DNA of 64,000 nucleotides from Molossus alvarezi (lineage: Eukaryota; Chordata; Mammalia; Chiroptera; Molossidae), in NCBI GenBank assembly GCA_037176705.1, contig JBAWUJ010000104.1, forward strand, positions 1-64,000, given 5' to 3'. Shown in pieces: positions 20,162 through 33,880 of this stretch; the stretch's first letter is position 1, and each line of letters begins with the position of its first letter. The notes beneath the pieces were generated by a model. That model saw only the letters and a list, made by a program, of their open reading frames with translations. It did not search any database and was not told the origin of the DNA. A program made the position numbers and the translations under genes.

Positions 20162-22121
20162 TTTATTCCAGCCATTAGAACCAAAAGGTGATCAATTTAA
20201 AAGAGGGAGTGTCAGTCTTTGAACAATGGACATGGATTCACTTGTTTCAAGACTATTTCCCCGAAGCACCTATGGGAATACCCTGGCATAGTCAAAAGTG
20301 TTCATGACTGGTGTTCTTTCTGTGCAGAACAATATAATAACGTTCAGTTCAAGAGCAGAATGGATCCCTTAATACGGTTGCAGTGTCCAATAGAGTGTTT
20401 AGTGGCTCTCTGTTCAAAGAACTGTGTTCCAATAGACAACCTTCTTCAAATAATGTCCAAATATTGAGAAAAAGATTCTAGGGCTATACCCGCTTCACAG
20501 GAAATGGAACCACCACTGATGTACTGTTGTTCAGATTACGTGTTCTTAGTACAGTTGTGGAAAGTATTGATGTAAGGAAATGTGGCAACCTGACTTTTGA
20601 TAGGTCCTTAGACATACTTTTCACTCTACTTTGTTTGTAGGAGAGTGTATACAACCATACCTATTCCAAATGCACTGTGTTAGAACTCTTCACTTCAGTG
20701 GCACAAAAGTCACTTCCATGAAGCCTAGAGCGTGAGGACCCTCAAAGCATATATTGTTTTGGTTAAGTGTTTAAGAAATGTCCTTTTGTAAAGGTGTAAT
20801 CACACTTAAACTTCGCAGTGTAAGTTTTTTTCTCTTGTTCCAGACAAAGAGACACAAGACTTGCTGGTGCAGTCTTGGATATCCTGAATTATGGGCAAAA
20901 CTCTGTGAGAGCCAGGGGCCACATTCACTCAGTGGCATGTTTTTCCCTGGGAAGTTAAGTACCTTTGCAGGGAAACTGTGAACAAACATGTTCTAGTCAA
21001 ACAACTGTGGGAATGAATGAATATTTCCATTTGGGTTAAGTTAATGCACAGATCTTGAGTACCATAAACACTTTAACGTTCTTTCTCCTCGTTTTATAGG
21101 GAGATCCAGTCATATCATGGAAGAACAACTAGGACAGAGCACACTTATGTGTAGAATCAAAAGTTATCCCTTTTTGTGTTCTGTGTTGTTCATGGTTTCA
21201 AAGATTGGATCGTATAGAAACCCGTTTTTGAAGGCGATACTTGGAAAAAGTTTGGTTTCTGCTGTAGCAGTTGGTTTTACATGATTCTTATTCAGAACAG
21301 TGAACCAACGTATGGCCAAGACTGAATCAATGGAAAGACTGATAACTACTGGAGTGACACATGTGCATTCTTGACGCAGTGAAAGTGAACACATCTAAAG
21401 TGATGTAGTTGAAACATTGGTTGTCTCCATGCAAGGAGTAAATCCATGAATTGGAAGACACTGACAACACCAAGGGTTTTTCACATTGAACATCTCTGTG
21501 AAGGAGAACAAGAGGAGTGTTCTAGAGAAAATGCACTTGTGCAGTGGACCTGGGTATCCATTTCAATGACTTACACACTAACTATGCCCGGTGTGCAGGG
21601 CATACTTTACATTGGAGTGTTAAACAGTGTTGTAAGTAAATGCAGGTGTCTGCCTTCTTTCCTATGTGACCAGGAAAGTCAACCTGTACTAGTTGATGAG
21701 GCAGCCTTTCAACATACTACCTTTTAGCCCTGCATATGTGTTGTTTGCCTGGAAGTGTCTATGAGTCATCTTGATATCCAACAAAGGCTGGGCTGCAGAA
21801 ATCAAACACATTGGTTAGGGCAATGTTCAGGTCATGCAAATCTACACCCTATTCAGTTCTACACACATTCTTTAAAGTTGTTACCGAATGAATCAGTGTC
21901 ATTCTTGGATCCAGCATACATTTCACGGTTTGTACCGATTTCCTCAAAAAACATAAGGAGTAGATACCTGTTTTCTCCTGAGAATTCAAAGTAAACGCTT
22001 TCCATCATTGTGAAATGCTGGAATTGTACCTTGTTCATGAATGGAATCTCCTGAACCTATCTTTCTAATTCCCTGTGACGAATTCATCTTATTTCTTGAT
22101 AACTGACAAGTACTCAATCCC
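20162..22121 (+). repeat. Satellite monomer 5 (near-duplicate of monomer 4)
   Basis: This 1,960-bp unit shares all marked variants of monomer 4, including the broken box at 20488-20504. Private changes include gttgttcag (20525), accataaac (21061) and ccagcataca (21911). Confidence 0.95.
20488..20504 (-). other. Degenerate CENP-B-box position
   Basis: This has the same cacaGGAAA form as at 18528-18544. Confidence 0.7.
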
Positions 22122-24080
22122 TTTATTCCAGCCATTAGAACCAAAAGGTGATCAATTTAAAAGAGGGAGTGTCAGTCTTTGAACAATGGACATGGATTCA
22201 CTTGTTTCAAGACTATTTCCCCGAAGCACCTATGGGAAAACCCTGGCGTAGTCAAAAGTGTTCATGTCTGGTGTTCTTTCTGTGCAGAACAATATAATAA
22301 CGTTCAGTTCAAGAGCAGAATGGATATCTTAATACGGTTGCAGTGTCCAATTGAGTGTTTAGTGGCTCTCTGTTCAAAGAACTGTGTTCCAATAGACAAC
22401 CTTCTTCAAATAATGTCCAAATATTGAGAAAAAGATTCTAGGGCTATACCCGCTTCACACGAAATGGAACCACCACTGATGTACTGTTTTTCAGATTACG
22501 TGTTCTTAGTACAGTTGTGGAAAGTATTGATGTAAGGAAATGTGGCAACCTGACTTTTGATAGGTCCTTAGACATACCTTTCACTCTACTTTGTTTGTAG
22601 GAGAGTGTATACAACCATACCTATTCCAAATGAACTGTGTTAGAACTCTTCACTTCAGTGGCACAAAAGTCACTTCCATGAAGCCTAGAGCGTGAGGACC
22701 CTCAAAGCATATATTGTTTTGGTTAAGTGTTTAAGAAATGTCCTTTTGTAAAGGTGTAATCACACTTAAACTTCGCAGTGTAAGTTTTTTTCTCTTGTTC
22801 CAGACAAAGAGACACAAGACTGGCTGGTGCAGTCTTGGATATCCTGAATTATGGGCAAAACTCTGTGAGAGCCAGGGGCCACATTCACTCAGTGGCAATT
22901 TTTCCCTGGGAAGTTAAGTACCTTTGCAGGGAAACAGTGAACAAACATGTTCTAGTCAAACAACTGTGGGAATGAATGAATATTTCCTTTTGGGTTAAGA
23001 TAATGCACAGATCTTGAGTAACATGAACACTTTAACGTTCATTCTCCTCGTTTTGTAGGGAGATCCAGTCATATCATGGAAAGAACAACTAGGACAGAGC
23101 CCACTTATGTGTAGATCAAAAGTTATCCCTTTTTGTGTTCTGTGTTGTTCATGGTTTCCAAGATTGGATCGTTTTGAAGCCCATTTTTGAAGGCGATACT
23201 TGGAAAAAGGTTGGTTTCTGCTGTAGCAGTTGGTTTTACTTGATTCTTACTCAGAACAGTGAACCAACGTATGGCCAAGACTGAATCAATGGAAAGACTG
23301 ATAACTACTGGTGTCACACATGTGCATTCTTGACGCAGTGAAAGTGAACACATCTAAAGTGATGTAGTTGAAACATTGGTTGTCTCCATGCAAGGAGTAA
23401 ATCCATGAATTGGAAGACACTGACAATACCAAGGGTTTTTCACATTGAACATCTCTGTGAAGGAGAACAAGAGGAGTGTTCTAGAGAAAATGCACTTGTG
23501 CAGTGGACCTGGGTATCCATTTCAATGACTTACACACTAACTATGCCCGGTGTGCAGGGCATACTTTACATTGGAGTGTTAAACAGTGTTGTAAGTAAAT
23601 GCAGGTGTCTGCCTTCTCTCCTATGTGACCAGGAAAGTCAACCTGTACTAGTTGATGAGGCAGCCTTTCAACATACTACCTTTTAGCCCTGCATATGTGT
23701 TGTTTGCCTGGAAGTGTCTATGAGTCATCTTGATATCCAACAAAGGCTGGGCTGCAGAAATCAAACACATTGGTTAGGGCAACGTTCAGGTCATGCAAAT
23801 CTACACCCTATTCAGTTCTACACACATTCTTTAAAGTTGTTACCGAATGAGTCAGTGTCATTCTTGGATCCATCATACATTTCACGGTTTGTACCGATTT
23901 CCTCAAAAAACATAAGGAGTAGATACCTGTTTTCTCCTGAGAATTCAGAGTAAACGATTTCCATCATTGTGAACTGCTGGAATTGTACCTTGTTCATAAA
24001 TGGAATCTCCTGAACCTATCCTTCTAATTCCCTGTGACGAATTCAGCCTATTTCTTGATAACTGACAAGTACTCAATCCC
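22122..24080 (+). repeat. Satellite monomer 6 (A-like)
   Basis: This 1,959-bp unit has a type A front with private ggcgtagtc and gatatctta. One base is lost at about 22,897 (gtggcaattttt in place of gtggcatgttttt). The back has private gttttgaagc, aacgttcag and attcagagtaaac. The CENP-B box is intact at 22448-22464. Confidence 0.95.
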
Positions 24081-26039
24081 TTTATTCCAGCCATTAGAAC
24101 CAAAAGGTGATCAATTTAAAAGAGGGAGTGTCAGTCTTTGAACAATGGACATGGATTCACTTGTTTCAAGACTATTTCCCCGAAGCACCTATGGGAATAC
24201 CCTGGCATAGTCAAAAGTGTTCATGACTGGTGTTCTTTCTGTGCAGAACAATATAATAACGTTCAGTTGAAGAGCAGAATGGATCCCTTAATACGGTTGC
24301 AGTGTCCAATTGAGTGTTTAGTGGCTCTCTGTTCAAAGAACTGTGTTCCAATAGACAACCTTCTTCAAATAATGTCCAAATATTGAGAAAAAGATTCTAG
24401 GGCTATACCCGCTTCACCCGAAATGGAACCACCACTGATGTACTGTTTTTCAGATTACGTGTTCTTAGTACAGTTGTGGAAAGTATTGATGTAAGGAAAT
24501 GTGGCAACCTGACTTTTGATAGGTCCTTAACATACATTTCACTCTACTTTCTTTGTAGGAGTGTGTATACAACCATACCTATTCCAAATGCACTGTGTTA
24601 GAACTCTTCACTTCAGTGGCACAAAAGACACTTCCATGAAGCCTAGAGCGTGAGGACCCTCAAAGCATATATTGTTTTGGTTAAGTGTTTAAGAAATGTC
24701 CTTTTGTAAAGGTGTAATCACACTTAAACTTCGAAGTGTAAGTTTTTTTCTCTTGTTCCAGACAAAGAGACACAAGACTTGCTGGTGCAGTCTTGGATAT
24801 CCTGAATTATGGGCAAAACTCTGTGAGAGCCAGGGGCCACATTCACTCAGTGGCATGTTTTTCCCTGGGAAGTTAAGTACCTTTGCAGGGAAACTGTGAA
24901 CAAACATGTCCTAGTCAAACAACTGTGGGATTGAATAAATATTTCCATTTGGGTTAAGTTAATGCACAGATCTTGAGTAACATGAACACTTTAACGTTCA
25001 TTCTCCTCGTTTTATAGGGAGATCCAGTCATATCATGGAAAGAACAACTAGGACAGAGCCCACTTATGTGTAGATAAAAAGTTATCCCTTTTTGTGTTCT
25101 GTGTTGTTCATGGTTCCCAAGATTGGATCATATTGAAGCCCATTTTTGAAGGCGATACTTGGAAAAAGTTTGGTTTCTGCTGTAGCAGTTGGTTTTACTT
25201 GATTCTTACTCACAACAGTGAACCAACGTATGGCCAAGACTGAATCAATGGAAAGACTGATAACTACTGGTGTCACACATGTGCATTCTTGACGCAGTGA
25301 AAGTGAACACATCTAAAGTTATGTAGTTGAAACATTGGTTGTCTCCATGCAAGGAGTAAATCCATGAATTGGAAGACACTGACAACACCAAGGGTTTTTC
25401 ACATTGAACATCTCTGTGAAGGAGAACAAGAGGAGTGTTCTAGAGAAAATGCACTTGTGCAGTGGACCTGGGTATCCATTTCAATGACTTACACACTAAC
25501 TATGCCCGGTGTGCAGGGCATACTTTACATTGGAGTGTTAAACAGTGTTGTAAGTAAATGCAGGTGTCTGCCTTCTTTCCTATGTGACCAGGAAAGTCAA
25601 CCTGTACTAGTTGATGAGGCAGCCTTTCAACATACTACCTTTTAGCCCTGCATATGTGTTGTTTGCCTGGAAGTGTCTATGAGTCATCTTGATATCCAAC
25701 AAAGGCTGGGCTGCAGAAATCAAACACATTGGTTAGGGCAATGTTCAGGTCATGCAAATCTACACCCTATTCAGTTCTACACACATTCTTTAAAGTTGTT
25801 ACCGAATGAATCAGTGTCATTCTTGGATCCATCATACATTTCACGGTTTGTACCGATTTCCTCAAAAAACATAAGGAGTAGATACCTGTTTTCTCCTGAG
25901 AATTCAAAGTAAACGCTTTCCATCATTGTGAAATGCTGGAATTGTACCTTGTTCATGAATGGAATCTCCTGAACCTATCTTTCTAATTCCCTGTGACGAA
26001 TTCATCTTATTTCTTGATAACTGACAAGTACTCAATCCC
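24081..26039 (+). repeat. Satellite monomer 7 (B-like front)
   Basis: This 1,959-bp unit has private gttgaagagc, ccttaacatacatttc (one base lost), aaaagacac, cttcgaagtg and gtagataaaaag. The CENP-B box at 24407-24423 reads cacc in its free spacer instead of caca, so all nine fixed positions still match. Confidence 0.95.
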
Positions 26040-27999
26040 TTTATTCCAGCCATTAGAACCAAAAGGTGATCAATTTAAAAGAGGGAGTGTCAGTCTTTGA
26101 ACAATGGACATGGATTCACTTGTTTCAAGACTATTTCCCCGAAGCACCTATGGGAAAACCCTGGCATAGTCAAAAGTGTTCATGTCTGGTGTTCTTTCTG
26201 TGCAGAACAATATAATAACGTTCAGTTCAAGAGCAGAATGGATCCCTTAATACGGTTGCAGTGTCCAATTGAGTGTTTAGTGGCTCTCTGTTCAAAGAAC
26301 TGTGTTCCAATAGACAACCTTCTTCAAATAATGTCCAAATATTGAGAAAAAGATTCTAGGGCTATACCCGCTTCACACGAAATGGAACCACCACTGATGT
26401 ACTGTTTTTCAGATTACGTGTTCTTAGTACAGTTGTGGAAAGTATTGATGTAAGGAAATGTGGCAACCTGACTTTTGATAGGTCCTTAGACATACTTTTC
26501 ACTCTACTTTGTTTGTAGGAGAGTGTATACAACCATACCTATTCCAAATGCACTGTGTTAGAACTCTTCACTTCAGTGGCACAAAAGTCACTTCCATGAA
26601 GCCTAGAGCGTGAGGACCCTCAAAGCATATATTGTTTTGGTTAAGTGTTTAAGAAATGTCCTTTTGTAAAGGTGTAATCACACTTAAACTTCGCAGTGTA
26701 AGTTTTTTTCTCTTGTTCCAGACAAAGAGACACAAGACTTGCTGGTGCAGTCTTGGATATCCTGAATTATGGGCAAAACTCTGTGAGAGCCAGGGGCCAC
26801 ATTCACTCAGTGGCATGTTTTTCCCTGGGAAGTTAAGTACCTTTGCAGGGAAACTGTGAACAAACATGTCCTAGTCAAACAACTGTGGGAATGAATGAAT
26901 ATTTCCATTTGGGTTAAGTTAATGCACAGATCTTGAGTAACATGAACACTTTAACGTTCATTCTCCTCGTTTTATAGGGAGATCCAGTCATATCATGGAA
27001 AGAACAACTAGGACAGAGCCCACTTATGTGTAGATCAAAAGTTATCCCTTTTTGTGTTCTGTGTTGTTCATGGTTTCCAAGATTGGATCGTATTGAAGCC
27101 CATTTTTGAAGGCGATACTTGGAAAAAGTTTGGTTTCTGCTGTAGCAGTTGGTTTTACTTGATTCTTACTCAGAACAGTGAACCAACGTATGGCCAAGAC
27201 TGAATCAATGGAAAGACTGATAACTACTGGTGTCACACATGTGCATTCTTGACGCAGTGAAAGTGAACACATCTAAAGTGATGTAGTTGAAACATTGGTT
27301 GTCTCCATGCAAGGAGTAAATCCATGAATTGGAAGACACTGACAATACCAAGGGTTTTTCACATTGAACATCTCTGTGAAGGAGAACAAGAGGAGTGTTC
27401 TAGAGAAAATGCACTTGTGCAGTGGACCTGGGTATCCATTTCAATGACTTACACACTAACTATGCCCGGTGTGCAGGGCATACTTTACATTGGAGTGTTA
27501 AACAGTGTTGTAAGTAAATGCAGGTGTCTGCCTTCTTTCCTATGTGACCAGGAAAGTCAACCTGTACTAGTTGATGAGGCAGCCTTTCAACATACTACCT
27601 TTTAGCCCTGCATATGTGTTGTTTGCCTGGAAGTGTCTATGAGTCATCTTGATATCCAACAAAGGCTGGGCTGCAGAAATCAAACACATTGGTTAGGGCA
27701 ATGTTCAGGTCATGCAAATCTACACCCTATTCAGTTCTACACACATTCTTTAAAGTTGTTACCGAATGAATCAGTGTCATTCTTGGATCCATCATACATT
27801 TCACGGTTTGTACCGATTTCCTCAAAAAACATAAGGAGTAGATACCTGTTTTCTCCTGAGAATTCAAAGTAAACGCTTTCCATCATTGTGAAATGCTGGA
27901 ATTGTACCTTGTTCATGAATGGAATCTCCTGAACCTATCTTTCTAATTCCCGGTGACGAATTCAGCCTATTTTTTGATAACTGACAAGTACTCAATCCC
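26040..27999 (+). repeat. Satellite monomer 8 (A front)
   Basis: This 1,960-bp unit has a type A front, gcactgtgtt in the middle, gtattgaagccca, and the cccggtgac and cagcctattttttg end. It has acaatacca like monomer 6. The CENP-B box is intact at 26366-26382. Confidence 0.95.
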
Positions 28000-29960
28000 T
28001 GTATTCGAGCCATTAGAACCAAAAGGTGATCAATTTAAAAGAGGGAGTGTCAGTCTTTGAACAATGGACATGGATTCACTTGTTTCAAGACTATTTCCCC
28101 GAAGCACCTATGGGAATACCCGGGCATAGTCAAAAGTGTTCATGACTGGTGTTCTTTCTGTGCAGAACAATATAATAACGTTCAGTTCAAGACCAGAATG
28201 GATCCCTTAATACGGTTGCAGTGTCCAATTGAGTGTTTAGTGGCTCTCTGTTCAAAGAACTGTGTTCCAATAGACAACCTTCTTCAAATAATGTCCAAAT
28301 ATTGAGAAAAAGATTCTAGGGCTATACCCGCTTCACACGAAATGGAACCACCACTGATGTACTGTTTTTCAGATTACGTGTTCTTAGTACAGTTGTGGAA
28401 AGTATTGATGTAAGGAAATGTGGCAACCTGACTTTTGATAGGTCCTTAGACATACTTTTCACTCTACTTTGTTTGTAGGAGAGTGTATACAACCATACCT
28501 ATTCCAAATGCACTGTGTTAGAACTCTTCACTTCAGTGGCACAAAAGTCACTTCCATGAAGCCTAGAGCGTGAGGACCCTCAAAGCATTTATTGTTTTGG
28601 TTAAGTGTTTAAGAAATGTCCTTTTGTAAAGGTGTAATCACACTTAAACTTCGCAGTGTAAGTTTTTTTCTCTTGTTCCAGACAAAGGGACACAAGACTG
28701 GCTGGTGCAGTCTTGGATATCCTGAATTATGGGCTAAACTCTGTGAGAGCCAGGGGCCACATTCACTCAGTGGCATGTTTTTCCCTGGGAAGTTAAGTAC
28801 CTTTGCAGGGAAACTGTGAACAAACATGTTCTAGTCAAACAACTGTGGGAATGAATGAATATTTCCATTTGGGTTAAGTTAATGCACAGATCTTGAGTAA
28901 CATGAACACTTTAACGTTCATTCTCCTCGTTTTATAGGGAGATCCAGTCATATCATGGAAGAGCAACTAGGACAGAGCACACTTATGTGTAGACATCAAA
29001 AGTTATCCCTTTTTGTGTTCTGTGTTGTTCATGGTTTCCAAGATTGGATCGTATTGAAGCCCATTTTTGAAGGCGATACTTGGAAAAAGTTTGGTTTCTG
29101 CTGTAGCAGTTGGTTTTACTTGATTCTTACTCACAACAGTGAACCAACGTATGGCCAAGACTGAATCAATGGAAAGACTGATAACTACTGGTGTCACACA
29201 TGTGCATTCTTGACGCAGTGAAAGTGAACACATCTAAAGTGATGTAGTTGAAACATTGGTTGTCTCCATGCAAGGAGTAAATCCATGAATTGGAAGACAC
29301 TGACAACACCAAGGGTTTTTCACATTGAACATCTCTGTGAAGGAGAACAAGAGGAGTGTTCTAGAGAAAATGCACTTGTGGAGTGGACCTGGGTATCCAT
29401 TTCAATGACTTACACACTAACTATGCCCGGTGTGCAGGGCATACTTTACATTGGAGTGTTAAACAGTGTTGTAAGTAAATGCAGGTGTCTGCCTTCTTTC
29501 CTATGTGACCAGGAAAGTCAACCTGTACTAGTTGATGAGGCAGCCTTTCAACATACTACCTTTTAGCCCTGCATATGTGTTGTTTGCCTGGAAGTGTCTA
29601 TGAGTCATCTTGATATCCAACAAAGGCTGGGCTGCAGAAATCAAACACATTGGTTATGGCAAAGTTCAGGTCATGCAAATCTACACCCTATTCAGTTCTA
29701 CACACATTCTTTAAAGTTGTTACCGAATGAATCAGTGTCATTCTTGGATCCATCATACATTTCACAGTTTGTACCGATTTCCTCAAAAAACATAAGGAGT
29801 AGATACCTGTTTTCTCCTGAGAATTCAATGTAAACGCTTTCCATCATTGTGAAATGCTGGAATTGTACCTTGTTCATGAATGGAATCTCCTGAACCTATC
29901 TTTCTAATTCCCGGTGACGAATTCAGCCTATTTTTTGATAACTGACAAGTACTCAATCCC
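28000..29960 (+). repeat. Satellite monomer 9 (pair with 10)
   Basis: This 1,961-bp unit has a B front with private cccgggcat, gaccagaatgg, acaaagggac, gggctaaact and agagcaact, all shared with monomer 10. An extra base gives gtagacatcaaa at 28990. The back has ttatggcaaag. The CENP-B box is intact at 28326-28342. Confidence 0.95.
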
Positions 29961-31920
29961 TGTATTCCAGCCATTAGAACCAAAAGGTGATCAATTTAAA
30001 AGAGGGAGTGTCAGTCTTTGAACAATGGACATGGATTCACTTGTTTCAAGACTATTTCCCCGAAGCACCTATGGGAATACCCGGGCATAGTCAAAAGTGT
30101 TCATGACTGGTGTTCTTTCTGTGCAGAACAATATAATAACGTTCAGTTCAAGACCAGAATGGATCCCTTAATACGGTTGCAGTGTCCAATTGAGTGTTTA
30201 GTGGCTCTCTGTTCAAAGAACTGTGTTCCAATAGACAACCTTCTTCAAATAATGTCCAAATATTGAGAAAAAGATTCTAGGGCTATACCCGCTTCACACG
30301 AAATGGAACCACTACTGATGTACTGTTTTTCAGATTACGTGTTCTTAGTACAGTTGTGGAAAGTATTGATGTAAGGAAATGTGGCAACCTGACTTTTGAT
30401 AGGTCCTTAGACATACTTTTCACTCTACTTTGTTTGTAGGAGAGTGTATACAACCATACCTATTCCAAATGCACTGTGTTAGAACTCTTCACTTCAGTGG
30501 CACAAAAGTCACTTCCATGAAGCCTAGAGCGTGAGGACCCTCAAAGCATATATTGTTTTGGTTAAGTGTTTAAGAAATGTCCTTTTGTAAAGGTGTAATC
30601 ACACTCAAACTTCGCAGTGTAAGTTTTTTTCTCTTGTTCCAGACAAAGGGACACAAGACTGGCTGGTGCAGTCTTGGATATCCTGAATTATGGGCTAAAC
30701 TCTGTGAGAGCCAGGGGCCACATTCACTCAGTGGCATGTTTTTCCCTGGGAAGTTAAGTACCTTTGCAGGGAAACTGTGAACAAACATGTTCTAGTCAAA
30801 CAACTGTGGGAATGAATGAATATTTCCATTTGGGTTAAGTTAATGCACAGATCTTGAGTAACATGAACACTTTAACGTTCATTCTCCTCGTTTTATAGGG
30901 AGATCCAGTCATATCATGGAAGAGCAACTAGGACAGAGCACACTTATGTGTAGAATCAAAAGTTATCCCTTTTTGTGTTCTGTGTTGTTCATGGTTTCCA
31001 AGATTGGATCGTATTGAAGCCCATTTTTGAAGGCGATACTTGGAAAAAGTTTGGTTTCTGCTGTAGCAGTTGGTTTTACTTGATTCTTACTCACAACAGT
31101 GAACCAACGTATTGCCAAGACTTAATCAATGGAAAGACTGATAACTACTGGTGTCACACATGTGCATTCTTGACGCAGTGAAAGTGAACACATCTAAAGT
31201 GATGTAGTTGAAACATTGGTTGTCTCCATGCAAGGAGTAAATCCATGAATTGGAAGACACTGACAACCCCAAGGGTTTTTCACATTGAACATCTCTGTGA
31301 AGGAGAACAAGAGGAGTGTTCTAGAGAAAATGCACTTGTGCAGTGGACCTGGGTATCCATTTCAATGACTTACATACTAACTATGCCCGGTGTGCAGGGC
31401 ATACTTTACATTGGAGTGTTAAACAGTGTTGTAAGTAAATGCAGGTGTCTGCCTTCTTTCCTATGTGACCAGGAAAGTCAACCTGTACTAGTTGATGAGG
31501 CAGCCTTTCAACATACTACCTTTTAGCCCTGCATATGTGTTGTTTGCCTGGAAGTGTCTATGAGTCATCTTGATATCCAACAAAGGCTGGGCTGCAGAAA
31601 TCAAACACATTGGTTAGGGCAATGTTCAGGTCATGCAAATCTACACCCTATTCAGTTCTACACACATTCTTTAAAGTTGTTACCGAATGAATCAGTGTCA
31701 TTCTTGGATCCATCATACATTTCACGGTTTGTACCGATTTCCTCAAAAAACATAAGGAGTAGATACCTGTTTTCTCCTGAGAATTCAAAGTAAACGCTTT
31801 CCATCATTGTGAAATGCTGGAATTGTACCTTGTTCATGAATGGAATCTCCTGAACCTATCTTTCTAATTCCCGGTGACGAATTCAGCCTATTTTTTGATA
31901 ACTGACAAGTACTCAATCCC
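29961..31920 (+). repeat. Satellite monomer 10 (pair with 9)
   Basis: This 1,960-bp unit carries the monomer 9 variants plus actactgatg, cactcaaac, attgccaagacttaatc, acaacccca and tacatacta. It combines gtagaatcaaa with gtattgaagccca, a mixed state. The CENP-B box is intact at 30287-30303. Confidence 0.95.
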
Positions 31921-33880
31921 TGTATTCCAGCCATTAGAACCAAAAGGTGATCAATTTAAAAGAGGGAGTGTCAGTCTTTGAACAATGGACATGGATTCAC
32001 TTGTTTCAAGACTATTTCCCCGAAGCACCTATGGGAATACCCTGGCATAGTCAAAAGTGTTCATGACTGGTGTTCTTTCTGTGCAGAACAATATAATAAC
32101 GTTCAGTTCAAGAGCAGAATGGATCCCTTAATACGGTTGCAGTGTCCAATTGAGTGTTTAGTGGCTCTCTGTTCAAAGAACTGTGTTCCAATAGACAACC
32201 TTCTTCAAATAATGTCCAAATATTGAGAAAAAGATTCTAGGGCTATACCCGCTTCACACGAAATGGAACCACCACTGATGTACTGTTTTTCAGATTACGT
32301 GTTCTTAGTACAGTTGTGGAAAGTATTGATGTAAGGAAATGTGGCAACCTGACTTTTGATAGGTCCTTAGACATACTTTTCACTCTACTTTGTTTGTAGG
32401 AGAGTGTATACAACCATACCTATTCCAAATGCACTGTGTTAGAACTCTTCACTTCAGTGGCACAAAAGTCACTTCCATGAAGCCTAGAGCGTGAGGACCC
32501 TCAAAGCATATATTGTTTTGGTTAAGTGTTTAAGAAATGTCCTTTTGTAAAGGTGTAATCACACTTAAACTTCGCAGTGTAAGTTTTTTTCTCTTGTTCC
32601 AGACAAAGAGACACAAGACTTGCTGGTGCAGTCTTGGATATCCTGAATTATGGGCAAAACTCTGTGAGAGCCAGGGGCCACATTCACTCAGTGGCATGTT
32701 TTTCCCTGGGAAGTTAAGTACCTTTGCAGGGAAACTGTGAACAAACATATTCTAGTCAAACAACTGTGGGAATGAATGAATATTTCCATTTGGGTTAAGT
32801 TAATGCACAGATCTTGAGTAACATGAACACTTTAACGTTCTTTCTCCTCGTTTTATAGGGAGATCCAGTCATATCATGGAAGAACAACTAGGACAGAGCA
32901 CACTTATGTGTAGAATCAAAAGTTATCCCTTTTTGTGTTCTGTGTTGTTCATGGTTTCAAAGATTGGATCGTATAGAAACCCGTTTTTGAAGGCGATACT
33001 TGGAAAAAGTTTGGTTTCTGCTGTAGCAGTTGGTTTTACATGATTCTTACTCAGAACAGTGAACCAACGTATGGCCAAGACTGAATCAATGGAAAGACTG
33101 ATAACTACTGGAGTCACACATGTGCATTCTTGACGCAGTGAAAGTGAACACATCTAAAGTGATGTAGTTGAAACATTGGTTGTCTCCATGCAAGGAGTAA
33201 ATCCATGAATTGGAAGACACTGACAACACCAAGGGTTTTTCACATTGAACATCTCTGTGAAGGAGAACAAGAGGAGTGTTCTAGAGAAAATGCACTTGTG
33301 CAGTGGACCTGGGTATCCATTTCAATGACTTACACACTAACTATGCCCGGTGTGCAGGGCATACTTTACATTGGAGTGTTAAACAGTGTTGTAAGTAAAT
33401 GCAGGTGTCTGCCTTCTTTCCTATGTGACCAGGAAAGTCAACCTGTACTAGTTGATGAGGCAGCCTTTCAACATACTACCTTTTAGCCCTGCATATGTGT
33501 TGTTTGCCTGGAAGTGTCTATGAGTCATCTTGATATCCAACAAAGGCTGGGCTGCAGAAATCAAACACATTGGTTATGGCAAAGTTCAGGTCATGCAAAT
33601 CTACACCCTATTCAGTTCTACACACATTCTTTAAAGTTGTTACCGAATGAATCAGTGTCATTCTTGGATCCATCATACATTTCACGGTTTGTACCGATTT
33701 CCTTAAAAAACATAAGGAGTAGATACCTGTTTTCTCCTGAGAATTCAAAGTAAACGCTTTCCATCATTGTGAAATGCTGGAATTGTACCTTGATCATGAA
33801 TGGAATCTCCTGAACCTATCTTTCTAATTCCCTGTGACGAATTCATCTTATTTCTTGATAACTGACAAGTACTCAATCCC
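31921..33880 (+). repeat. Satellite monomer 11 (B type)
   Basis: This is the first monomer of the dimeric region. It has a B front, gtatagaaacccg, ttatggcaaag, ccttaaaaaac and catcttatttcttg, but lacks the tattcgaaatg and acaatcatg marks (here acaaacata). The CENP-B box is intact at 32247-32263. Confidence 0.95.
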
